Assembly: GCA_045600045.1 (NCBI GenBank)
Contig: JAZRXD010000011.1
Location: 1-18,718, forward strand
Length of the DNA: 18,718 bases
Source of the DNA: UBA1715 sp045600045
Lineage (GTDB): Bacteria > Bacteroidota > Bacteroidia > Bacteroidales > UBA1715
Reading direction: 5' to 3'
Shown: one piece after another, positions 1-6,614 of the stretch
Numbering within the stretch: position 1 is the first letter of the stretch
Layout: each line of letters begins with the position of its first letter
Notes under the pieces: model-generated
What the model saw: only the letters and a program-made list of their open reading frames with translations
Told to the model about the DNA's origin: nothing
Database searches by the model: none
Program-made: the position numbers and the translations under genes

Positions 1-24
1 CTCTACCAACTGAGCTATTCTCGC
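1..24 (-). tRNA. tRNA 5' part, probably tRNA-Gly (partial)
   Basis: Read on the minus strand, these 24 bases are the start of a tRNA: a 7-base acceptor strand (GCGAGAA), U8-A9, the D-stem strand GCTC, and the D-loop AGTTGGTA running into GAG. The rest, including the anticodon, lies beyond the left edge, so identity cannot be read. The acceptor sequence GCGAGAA resembles bacterial tRNA-Gly(GCC) as I remember it, so Gly is an inference. A Bacteroidota-type -7 box lies just upstream. Confidence 0.85.
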
Positions 25-34
25 GATTGCGTTG

Positions 35-42
35 CAAATGTA
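35..42 (-). promoter_or_regulatory. -7 promoter box for the tRNA
   Basis: The minus strand reads TACATTTG, an exact match to the Bacteroidota -7 consensus TAnnTTTG. It ends 11 bases before the first tRNA base, which fits a start point immediately before the tRNA. No TTTG element is seen at the usual 19-21 bp upstream spacing, so only the -7 half is supported. Confidence 0.5.
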
Positions 43-76
43 CTATTTTTTTTTTACCTACATAATTTCCAAGAAG

Positions 77-109
77 TTTTTTTTTAAAAAAATTACGCAG
101 AAACCGCAA
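77..109 (-). terminator. Weak intrinsic terminator of pyrD plus T9/A7 tract
   Basis: On the minus strand downstream of the pyrD stop, a short stem TTGCG / CGTAA (105-109 with 93-97, one G-U pair, 7-base loop) is followed by seven T (92-86) and then nine A (85-77). The stem is short, so termination here is only plausible. The A9/T7 block could instead act as bent DNA upstream of the tRNA promoter. Confidence 0.35.
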
Positions 110-137
110 CACACTTATATTCAAGCAAATAAATTTA

Positions 138-1187
138 TCACTTTTTGCTCTTTTTTACAATATATCGGCAGATTTTCTTGATTAATCCAGGTCCTTCGTA
201 GATAAATCCCGAATAAATTTGGACCAAACTAGCTCCCGCCTGCAATTTTTCGTATGCATCTTCAGGCGTCATAATTCCGCCAACACCTATTATTGGAAAA
301 GAGCCATTCGATTTTTCATGCACATATCTAATAACTTCGGTTGACAAATCTCTCACCGGAGCACCGCTTAATCCTCCATTTCCTATCGTATCAATAAATT
401 CTTTGTTATACGAAAGATTATTTCGTGTTGTAGTTGTGTTCGTTGCAACAACGCCAGATATTTGAGTGTTTTGTACAATCTCAATAATATCATCAAGTTG
501 TTCGTGAGTCAAATCTGGAGCAATCTTTAACAAAATAGGCTTTTGTTTCGATTTCGACGCATTTGCATCACACAATGCCTGCAACAAATTCGTTAACGGC
601 TCTTTATCCTGTAGCTCACGCAAATTTGGTTGATTAGGGCAACTCACGTTCACAACAAAATAATCCACATATTCATATAATGTATTAAAGCCCAAAACAT
701 AGTCACGTATGGCATCTTCTATCGGCGTAACTTCATTTTTTCCAATATTTCCCCCAACAATAATCTTAGTATGGCGTTTTTTCAAATTTTTCACCATCGT
801 CTCCACTCCATTATTATTGAATCCCATACGATTGATTATTCCTTTATCTTTTGGAAGACGGAACAAACGTGGTTTCGGATTTCCCGGCTGCGGACGTGGC
901 GTAACCGTTCCAACTTCAACAAAAGCGAAACCCATTGCACCCAACGTTTCGAATGCGCGAGCATTTTTATCCAATCCGGCAGCCAAACCTACCGGATGAG
1001 GAAATTTCATACCAAACACCTCTCGTTCCAAAACCGCATCGGATTTGATTTTGAAATGCCATTTCAAATAAGATTGTGCTCCAGGAATTTTACCAAAAAA
1101 CGACAACCAACTAATTGTGAAACTATGGATTGTCTCAGGATTGAAGAGAAAAAGTACCGGTCGGACGACCGCGGAATAAAACGACAT
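138..1187 (-). CDS. pyrD: Dihydroorotate dehydrogenase, class 2 (quinone)
   Basis: This 349-residue protein is the size of class 2 enzymes, which oxidise dihydroorotate to orotate in pyrimidine synthesis and pass electrons via FMN to membrane quinones. The N-terminal ~45 residues form the hydrophobic, membrane-associated extension that marks class 2. Family motifs are present: GLAAGLDKN (67-75), GIINRMGFNNNG (116-127), NVSCPN (180-185), KIAPDL (221-226), NTT (250-252), GGLSGAP (271-277), GVGG (301-304) and YSGFIYEGP (325-333). Residue 183 is Cys where E. coli class 2 PyrD has its catalytic Ser175; Cys here is typical of class 1 enzymes. The ATG at 1187 fits a good promoter ~23 bp upstream, giving a leader of about 16 nt. 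The gene is divergent from the WYL regulator gene. Confidence 0.95.
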   Translation of the reverse strand: MSFYSAVVRPVLFLFNPETIHSFTISWLSFFGKIPGAQSYLKWHFKIKSDAVLEREVFGMKFPHPVGLAAGLDKNARAFETLGAMGFAFVEVGTVTPRPQPGNPKPRLFRLPKDKGIINRMGFNNNGVETMVKNLKKRHTKIIVGGNIGKNEVTPIEDAIRDYVLGFNTLYEYVDYFVVNVSCPNQPNLRELQDKEPLTNLLQALCDANASKSKQKPILLKIAPDLTHEQLDDIIEIVQNTQISGVVATNTTTTRNNLSYNKEFIDTIGNGGLSGAPVRDLSTEVIRYVHEKSNGSFPIIGVGGIMTPEDAYEKLQAGASLVQIYSGFIYEGPGLIKKICRYIVKKSKK

Positions 1188-1209
1188 ATAAGTTTAAAAT
1201 TTTATGGCT

Positions 1210-1241
1210 CAAATATATAGCAAATAACAATAATTAACAAA
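1210..1241 (-). promoter_or_regulatory. pyrD promoter (TTTG-N20-TATATTTG)
   Basis: On the minus strand TTTG (1241-1238) and TATATTTG (1217-1210) are separated by exactly 20 bases, matching the Bacteroidota sigma-A-type promoter (TTTG at -33, TAnnTTTG at -7). The predicted start point is near 1203, leaving a short untranslated leader before the pyrD ATG. Confidence 0.75.
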
Positions 1242-1335
1242 CAACATTTCTACACATACAAAACTAATTGAAAAAGCATAACTTTTACACGAAACCCATT
1301 GTCCACAAAACACCCTAAATCCAAGCACAGATTTG

Positions 1336-1367
1336 TTGCATTTTATTTGCATTGCACACTTTTTGCA
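1336..1367 (+). repeat. Four TTGCA half-sites over the WYL gene promoter
   Basis: TTGCA occurs at 1336, 1347, 1352 and 1363, with start-to-start distances of 11, 5 and 11 bp. This makes two copies of TTGCA-N6-TTGCA, with half-sites one helical turn apart. The second copy overlaps the -33 TTTG. The arrangement resembles an operator for a multimeric DNA-binding protein; the adjacent WYL regulator acting on its own promoter is the simplest candidate, but this is inference. Confidence 0.4.
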
Positions 1368-1377
1368 CTTATATTTG
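1346..1377 (+). promoter_or_regulatory. Promoter of the WYL regulator gene (TTTG-N20-TATATTTG)
   Basis: TTTG at 1346-1349 and TATATTTG at 1370-1377 are separated by exactly 20 bases, the same geometry as the divergent pyrD promoter. The predicted start point is near 1384, about 25 nt before the ATG at 1409. The longest open frame for this gene begins at a TTG (1352) inside this promoter, which would not be transcribed. Confidence 0.75.
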
Positions 1378-1408
1378 TACTTATGTTACAAACAAAATTC
1401 ATTTAGGT

Positions 1409-2428
1409 ATGCCTGCAAATAAATCGAAAAACTTTCGTTTTAGAATTATTGACGAATGTCTTCGCGACACTTCAAGAACATGGAGTTTGGACGACCTTAT
1501 CAACGAGGTTTCGAAAAAACTAACTGACGAATTCAATGTGGAAAAAGTTAGCCGACGTTCCATTCAATACGATATTGCTTTAATGCGCGAAAAACAACCT
1601 ATCGGTTACAATGCACCTATCATTTGTTTAGATGGAAAATATTCGTATTCCGACGAAAACTTCTCCATTCAAAATATGCAACTCAGCAAGCCCGACATAG
1701 ACAATTTAACCGAAGTTGCAAATACGTTGAAACAATACAAGCAATACACTCACCTTGGCGACATTACTAAATTGATAGAAAAAGTTGAAGCAATCATCGC
1801 TATCAACCCTCAACCAAATTCATCAATTGCCGCTTTTGAATCGAGCAAAAAATTGGCAAAAGGAATTTCTTGGCTCAAACAAATTGTCGATGCCGTCGCC
1901 AACAAACACGTAATAGAATTGTCATTCAAAGAAAAAGACGACAACATCAGCCAACTTGTAATACACCCATATTTTTTAAAAGAATACCACAACGAATGGT
2001 TCCTTTTCGGATTAGAAGATCCTTCATACAATTTCATCGTTGTTCCTGTCGGTGACATTGCGGCAATTTCTCCACAAATCATAACTTTTATAGAAAACGA
2101 GAAATACACACAAGACGATTATTTTAAATATCTAATTGGAACAACGCCAGGAGAATCAACCAAACCAGCACAAGTAATTTTGAAAATCACTCAAGATTTG
2201 ATTCCTCAATTCACACAACATCCTCTTCATCAAACACAAATAATCGAAGATTTGGGCATTGACGGGGCAAAAGTTGAACTCAAAGTGATTGTAAACAAAG
2301 ATTTGACAGAAAAAATCCTACGTTTCGGCTCAAAAATCAAAGTCGAAGCCCCAGAAAAACTAAGAAAAAATATTTTGGCAGAATTAAAAAACGCTTACGA
2401 AGCATATTTCCAACTATCTCTGTTTTAA
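1409..2428 (+). CDS. WYL-domain transcriptional regulator
   Basis: This 339-residue protein has an N-terminal helix-turn-helix-like region (about 1-80; the stretch SRRSIQYDIALMR at 48-60 resembles a recognition helix), a middle linker, a WYL domain (about 155-230) and a WCX-like C-terminal region (about 250-339). The WYL motif reads EWFLFG (196-201) within a segment beginning IHPYFLKEYHNE. WYL domains are ligand- or nucleic-acid-sensing modules of bacterial regulators; the ligand here is unknown. The start was set at ATG 1409 because the in-frame TTG at 1352 lies within the promoter, and the segment it would add (containing CTYICTY) is unlike family N-termini. The gene is divergent from pyrD, and repeated half-sites over its promoter suggest autoregulation. 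It could regulate pyrD or distant genes; nothing here decides. Confidence 0.85.
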   Translation: MPANKSKNFRFRIIDECLRDTSRTWSLDDLINEVSKKLTDEFNVEKVSRRSIQYDIALMREKQPIGYNAPIICLDGKYSYSDENFSIQNMQLSKPDIDNLTEVANTLKQYKQYTHLGDITKLIEKVEAIIAINPQPNSSIAAFESSKKLAKGISWLKQIVDAVANKHVIELSFKEKDDNISQLVIHPYFLKEYHNEWFLFGLEDPSYNFIVVPVGDIAAISPQIITFIENEKYTQDDYFKYLIGTTPGESTKPAQVILKITQDLIPQFTQHPLHQTQIIEDLGIDGAKVELKVIVNKDLTEKILRFGSKIKVEAPEKLRKNILAELKNAYEAYFQLSLF

Positions 2429-2471
2429 CACATTGCAATTTTGTTAATATTTTTTCATGCTGATTGTTAGC

Positions 2472-2496
2472 ACGTTATAAAACGTAACTTTTTTTT
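2472..2496 (+). terminator. Weak intrinsic terminator after the WYL gene
   Basis: The palindrome ACGTT-ataa-AACGT (2472-2485) is followed by an eight-T run (2489-2496). The stem is only 5 bp, extendable by three pairs across an internal bulge, so it is a weak but plausible terminator 44 bp after the stop. Confidence 0.35.
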
Positions 2497-2502
2497 CACT
2501 TT

Positions 2503-2545
2503 AATAAAACTGGACAAATAATTATTTTTGCCCAGTTTTATTTTT
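2503..2545 (+). terminator. 11-bp inverted repeat enclosing the dnaG -7 box
   Basis: AATAAAACTGG (2503-2513) is perfectly repeated in inverse orientation as CCAGTTTTATT (2532-2542) and followed by further T, ending 5 bases before the dnaG ATG. As RNA from upstream it could terminate WYL gene transcription. The 18-base loop contains TATTTTTG (2523-2530), a match to the Bacteroidota -7 box, so the dnaG promoter appears to sit in the loop. No TTTG is found at the right distance for a -33 box. Terminator and operator readings are both possible. Confidence 0.5.
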
Positions 2546-2550
2546 CACGA

Positions 2551-4563
2551 ATGATTCCTCAGGATACCATAGAAAAAGTACTCAGTCTTGCACACATCGA
2601 AGATGTGATTGGTGATTTCGTCGCTTTGAAACGAGCTGGAACAAACTACAAAGGCTGCTGTCCGTTTCATGACGAGAAAACGCCTTCGTTCGTGGTTTCG
2701 CCAGCAAAAGGCATCTACAAATGTTTCGGTTGCGGCAAAGCCGGAAATGTGGTTTCATTCATAAAAGAACACGAAAAATGCAACTATTACGATGCAATAC
2801 GTTATTTAGGTCAAAAATACCACGTTGAAATAGTTGAAACCGAATTATCGGACGAAGAAAAACAAAAAAGAGACATTCGCGAAAGTCTCCAGATTGTAAA
2901 CCAATACGCAACCGAGTTCTTTGAAAAAACGATGTGGGAAACCGACGAAGGAAAATCTATCGGCCTCTCATATTTTGTGGAACGTGGTTTTACCGAGGAA
3001 ACTATCAGAAAATTCCGTCTCGGATATAGTCCACAAAAGAAAAACGCATTTACCGAAGCTGCCGAAAAAGCTGGATACAAACTGGAATACTTGCAGAAAG
3101 TCGGCCTGTCAACGATTGGCGACAATTACAAAATCGACAGATTCCACGGACGTGTAATGTTCCCTATCATGTCGGTTTCGGGAACTGTCATTGGATTTGG
3201 CGGACGAGTAATGACGCCAGCAAACGAACACGTTCAAGGCGGTGCAAAATACATCAACTCTCCAGAATCGGAAGTCTACAATAAAAGCCGCACACTCTAC
3301 GGTATTTCATTTGCAAAAAATGAAATTGTTCGAAAAGATGAATGTATCCTTGTTGAAGGTTACACCGACGTACTTTCCATGCACCAAGCTGGAATTTCCA
3401 ATGTGGTTGCATCATCAGGAACATCGTTGACAGATGAGCAAATCAACCTAATCAAACGATTTACCGAAAACATTGTGGTAATTTACGACGGCGACAATGC
3501 GGGAATAAAAGCCGCCACGCGAGGAATCGACATGATTTTGGAAAAAGATTTAAATGTTCGCGTGCTCCTTCTCCCCGACGGCGACGACCCCGATTCGTTT
3601 GCCAAAAAACACTCTTCGGAGGAGATTGCGCAGTACATTGACCAAAACAAAACCGATTTTCTTACATTCAGAACAAAACTTGCCGCGAAAGAAACAGAAA
3701 ACGATCCTATTAACCGCGCGCAATTCATTAATTCCATTGCAACAACAATCGCAAAAATTCCAAATCCAATAAAACGCGCAGTATTCATTCAGGAATGTGG
3801 AAAAATCCTAAACATTGACAATCTTTCGTTCACCAATCAAGTAAATAAAGTCCTTGGACATCCTATAATTCAATACAAGACAAACCAAGCCCAAACATCA
3901 GCAGCGAAAACCACCACACAACGCGTTGACAAAATTTTGACAAACGAACAAGACATAATACGTTTGCTCATACTATACGGAAATCAAATCGTCACAATAG
4001 AAAATTCCGATTCGCTATACGAGATAACGAGACACTTTTGGAAACAACAAAACAAAGACACAAACGATAAGAAAAAAGAATACGACGTTCCAAATCCAAC
4101 ATTTAAGGGATTTGTTAAAGACTATATATTCAACGAATTAAGCAACAAAATAAGCGAAGAAGAAACATTTCTGCCAATCAACGAATCGGAAAAGAAAATT
4201 TTCGAAGAATATTTCACCCATTTTGACGAAAAGCAAGATAGAATAGCAAATTACATCCGTGATTTTGTGAATGCTGAACGAATTGCAGAAATAATGAGCG
4301 ACGACAAGCAAATCGATATCCTTTATTGGAATAAAAACAAAGACCAGAAAAAAGAAGCGAAAATCGAAGAAGAAAAGCGAAAAGAAGAAGAACAACTCAC
4401 AATAGTTATAAAAGAGACTATTCTGGAATATATCAAACGTCGCTACGAATTGAAAAAAGAAATACTCGGAAAGACAAAGGATATAAACGACATTAAAATG
4501 ATAGACTTCCTCAATCAGTGCATCAACGTGTTATCCAAACAATTACACCACAACTACCGATAA
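2551..4563 (+). CDS. dnaG: DNA primase
   Basis: This 670-residue primase synthesises RNA primers on the lagging strand and interacts with DnaB helicase. The N-terminal zinc-binding domain has a CHC2 pattern (C37, H40, C58, C61). The catalytic core shows GRVMFPI (200-206) and a TOPRIM domain with EGYTD (269-273), DGDNAG (313-318) and DGDDPD (343-348), whose acidic residues bind metal. The last ~200 residues are lysine/glutamate-rich, with a likely coiled coil around 585-620, and correspond to the helicase-binding region, which is poorly conserved in Bacteroidota. The gene is not part of the rpsU-dnaG-rpoD arrangement known from Proteobacteria. The ATG follows the hairpin by 8 bases, giving a very short leader if the embedded promoter is used. 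Confidence 0.97.
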   Translation: MIPQDTIEKVLSLAHIEDVIGDFVALKRAGTNYKGCCPFHDEKTPSFVVSPAKGIYKCFGCGKAGNVVSFIKEHEKCNYYDAIRYLGQKYHVEIVETELSDEEKQKRDIRESLQIVNQYATEFFEKTMWETDEGKSIGLSYFVERGFTEETIRKFRLGYSPQKKNAFTEAAEKAGYKLEYLQKVGLSTIGDNYKIDRFHGRVMFPIMSVSGTVIGFGGRVMTPANEHVQGGAKYINSPESEVYNKSRTLYGISFAKNEIVRKDECILVEGYTDVLSMHQAGISNVVASSGTSLTDEQINLIKRFTENIVVIYDGDNAGIKAATRGIDMILEKDLNVRVLLLPDGDDPDSFAKKHSSEEIAQYIDQNKTDFLTFRTKLAAKETENDPINRAQFINSIATTIAKIPNPIKRAVFIQECGKILNIDNLSFTNQVNKVLGHPIIQYKTNQAQTSAAKTTTQRVDKILTNEQDIIRLLILYGNQIVTIENSDSLYEITRHFWKQQNKDTNDKKKEYDVPNPTFKGFVKDYIFNELSNKISEEETFLPINESEKKIFEEYFTHFDEKQDRIANYIRDFVNAERIAEIMSDDKQIDILYWNKNKDQKKEAKIEEEKRKEEEQLTIVIKETILEYIKRRYELKKEILGKTKDINDIKMIDFLNQCINVLSKQLHHNYR

Positions 4564-4590
4564 AAAGTGGGCAAACACAACACTATAAGC

Positions 4591-4608
4591 ATAAATTTGA
4601 TAAATTTG
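4591..4608 (+). promoter_or_regulatory. Tandem -7 boxes before the glycosyltransferase gene
   Basis: The 9-mer ATAAATTTG occurs twice back to back (4591-4599, 4600-4608), so two TAAATTTG boxes matching TAnnTTTG stand 9 bp apart. Predicted start points are near 4606 and 4615. No clear TTTG is found 19-21 bp upstream of either. This is the likely promoter of the polysaccharide cluster. Confidence 0.45.
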
Positions 4609-4627
4609 TCATGTATACTTTTTCAAG

Positions 4628-5818
4628 ATGACAAAAATTCTTCGCATACTCAACAGGTTTAACGTTGGCGGACCGACATACAACGCTGCGTATCTCACAA
4701 AATTTCTACCTAAAGAATACGAGACGAAACTCATCGGCGGTCTGAAAGAAGACGCAGAAGCCAGTTCCGAATATGTTCTTCAAGATTTAAATGTTGACTA
4801 TCAAATAATCCCCGAAATCAGACGAGGAATAAACTTGGCGAAGGATTTTAAAGCGTTCCGAATAATTGTAAAAATAATCAAACAAGAAAAACCAGACATT
4901 GTCCACACACACGCTTCGAAAGCTGGGATGATTGGCAGAATGGCGGCAATTTATTGCCACGTGCCGTATATTTACCACACTTTCCACGGACACGTTTTCC
5001 ACTCCTATTTTGGAAAAGCAAAAACAAAATTCTTCATCTTTTTAGAACGTTATCTTGCTCAGAAATCAACGGCAATCATTGCTATCAGCAATACACAAAA
5101 ACACGAATTAGGTGAAATTTACAATATTTGTGCACCAGAAAAAATTGAAGTTGTACCACTTGGTTTTGATTTGCATAGATTTTCAGAAAAACAAGAAGAG
5201 AAACGAAAAGAATTCCGCACGAAATACAACATTTCCGACGACGAAATTGCAATAGGGATTGTTGGAAGACTTGCAGCAATCAAAAACCACAAACTTTTTC
5301 TTGACGCAATAGATATTTGTAAACAAAAAAATCAGAACAAAAAAATTCGGGCTTTCATTATTGGCGACGGCGAACTCAACGAAGAATTGCAAACGTACTG
5401 CACAAACAAAAATCTACCCTTCGCCACTTGCAAAGACAAGTATTTCGATAAATTGATAACATTCACTTCGTGGATGAAAAACGTTGATGTGGCATACGCC
5501 GGTTTGGATATTGTGGCACTAACATCATTCAACGAAGGAACTCCAGTGAGCATTATCGAAGCACAAGCCGCAGGAAAACCAATTGTTTCGACCAACGTTG
5601 GCGGCATACGTGACATAGTTGACGAAAACAACACGGCGTACCTATCGGACTTAACTTCGGAAGATTTTTCAGAGAAATTATCAAAAGTCATTTCCGACGA
5701 CAATCTTCGGAAAAAAATGAGTGAAAACAGCAACAATTTTTCATCAACAAAATTCTCCTACGAACGCCTCTGTTCCGACATGGAAAAAGTGTACCAAAAA
5801 CACTCTCGTAACAAATAA
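4628..5818 (+). CDS. GT4-family glycosyltransferase
   Basis: This 396-residue GT-B fold enzyme transfers a sugar from a nucleotide-sugar donor, here probably onto a growing lipid-linked surface polysaccharide on the cytoplasmic face. Family signs are the N-terminal glycine turn GGP (14-16), HTHASKAGMIGR (93-104), VGRLAAIKNH (212-221, the Arg/Lys phosphate-binding region), IGDGEL (245-250) and the EX7E motif (E303 and E311 in FNEGTPVSIIEAQ). There is no signal peptide or membrane helix. Sugar specificity cannot be read. It is the first gene of the polysaccharide cluster, 31 bp ahead of the Wza-like gene; that gap holds an inverted repeat with a -7 box, so it may be transcribed separately. A seven-codon open frame (4611-4631) overlaps its start as ATGA. 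Confidence 0.92.
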   Translation: MTKILRILNRFNVGGPTYNAAYLTKFLPKEYETKLIGGLKEDAEASSEYVLQDLNVDYQIIPEIRRGINLAKDFKAFRIIVKIIKQEKPDIVHTHASKAGMIGRMAAIYCHVPYIYHTFHGHVFHSYFGKAKTKFFIFLERYLAQKSTAIIAISNTQKHELGEIYNICAPEKIEVVPLGFDLHRFSEKQEEKRKEFRTKYNISDDEIAIGIVGRLAAIKNHKLFLDAIDICKQKNQNKKIRAFIIGDGELNEELQTYCTNKNLPFATCKDKYFDKLITFTSWMKNVDVAYAGLDIVALTSFNEGTPVSIIEAQAAGKPIVSTNVGGIRDIVDENNTAYLSDLTSEDFSEKLSKVISDDNLRKKMSENSNNFSSTKFSYERLCSDMEKVYQKHSRNK

Positions 5819-5847
5819 AATGCTATATTTGCATAAATAGCATTTTT
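5817..5847 (+). promoter_or_regulatory. Inverted repeat with embedded -7 box before the Wza-like gene
   Basis: AAAATGCTA (5817-5825) is perfectly inverted as TAGCATTTT (5838-5846) around a 12-base loop, followed by one more T. TATATTTG (5824-5831), an exact -7 box, spans the left arm/loop border. As RNA it is a modest terminator for the glycosyltransferase transcript; as DNA it is a palindrome centred on the -7 box. The repeat overlaps the glycosyltransferase stop codon and ends 3 bases before the next ATG. No TTTG lies at the proper -33 distance. Confidence 0.5.
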
Positions 5848-5849
5848 CA

Positions 5850-6608
5850 ATGAAACGAATTCTTCTTATCCTAGGTTTGTTGGCATGCATAGGACTTTCA
5901 TCCTGCAAAATGCTTCGCCCAACCGTAATGTTTCAAACCAAGAAAAATTTTCAATACACAGAATTCGCCGAAGCACCACGTGTAACGGTTCTTCAACCAT
6001 TCGACCAATTGGAAGTCATAATGTCAACGAACAATGGCTATCTTCTTTTGGAAACAGAATCCGCTGAAGCAAGAACTTATCAAAACAATAGACAAAGCGA
6101 CTACGTCACATATATGATTCGCCAAGACAGTATTGTAAAAATCCCGACAGTTGGCGAAATCAAGCTTGGAGGTATGACAAAAGATTCTGCAGAATTAGTT
6201 CTCGAGCAAGAATTGGCGAAATTCTACCAAGCTCCTTTTGTAAAAATTACAATTACAAATCGTAACGTCATCTTGTTTTACGACGAAGGAACGGTCGGAC
6301 AAAAAATTTCCATTCCTGAAGGCGGACTTTCGCTGATGGAAGCTTTCGCCGAGGCTGGTGGTCTAACCACAAGTAGTAAATCATATAAGATAAAACTAAT
6401 CAGAGGCAACAACAAAAACCCTGAAGTTTACAATTTCAACATTCGAAATTTGGAAGATTTCAAAAAAGCAAACTTTATGCTCGAAGCAAACGATATCATT
6501 TATGTTGAATCTCGTCCTCGCTACGCTACGAAGTTCCTGAACGACATAGATCCTTATTTAACGTTGCTTACAACAGCAATTATGGTTTATTCGGTATTCC
6601 ACAAATAA
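5850..6608 (+). CDS. Wza-like polysaccharide export lipoprotein
   Basis: This 252-residue protein is an outer-membrane polysaccharide export factor. It has a lipoprotein signal peptide with lipobox LSSC (acylated Cys19), a Poly_export domain (about 43-140, including the segment KIPTVGEIKLGGMT at 97-110 and PFVKITITNRNV at 129-140) and one SLBB-like domain (about 143-220, with ISIPEGGLSLMEAFAEAGGL). A hydrophobic C-terminal segment (about 235-250) matches the outer-membrane helix of Wza-type channels. It is shorter than E. coli Wza (about 380 residues), as usual for Bacteroidota forms with a single SLBB domain. The residues after Cys19 (KMLRPT) lack the acidic run of surface-export signals, so a periplasm-facing lipoprotein is expected. 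It lies 6 bp before the Wzc-like gene, its usual partner. Confidence 0.92.
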   Translation: MKRILLILGLLACIGLSSCKMLRPTVMFQTKKNFQYTEFAEAPRVTVLQPFDQLEVIMSTNNGYLLLETESAEARTYQNNRQSDYVTYMIRQDSIVKIPTVGEIKLGGMTKDSAELVLEQELAKFYQAPFVKITITNRNVILFYDEGTVGQKISIPEGGLSLMEAFAEAGGLTTSSKSYKIKLIRGNNKNPEVYNFNIRNLEDFKKANFMLEANDIIYVESRPRYATKFLNDIDPYLTLLTTAIMVYSVFHK

Positions 6609-6614
6609 CACTTT

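Noticed and set aside
77..92. T9A7 tract as a possible replication or attachment site
   Set aside because: A single homopolymer block near a tRNA, with no direct repeat of the tRNA end, no integrase gene and no iterons. The tRNA 3' end, where attachment sites lie, is outside the window.
771..1220. 149-codon plus-strand open frame
   Set aside because: It is antisense to pyrD, has no promoter or family features, and has a composition expected from the complement of a real gene.
4138..4395. Phe-rich 85-codon minus-strand frame
   Set aside because: It is the complement of the Lys/Glu-rich C-terminus of dnaG, which yields Phe/Leu runs by chance; not a membrane protein gene.
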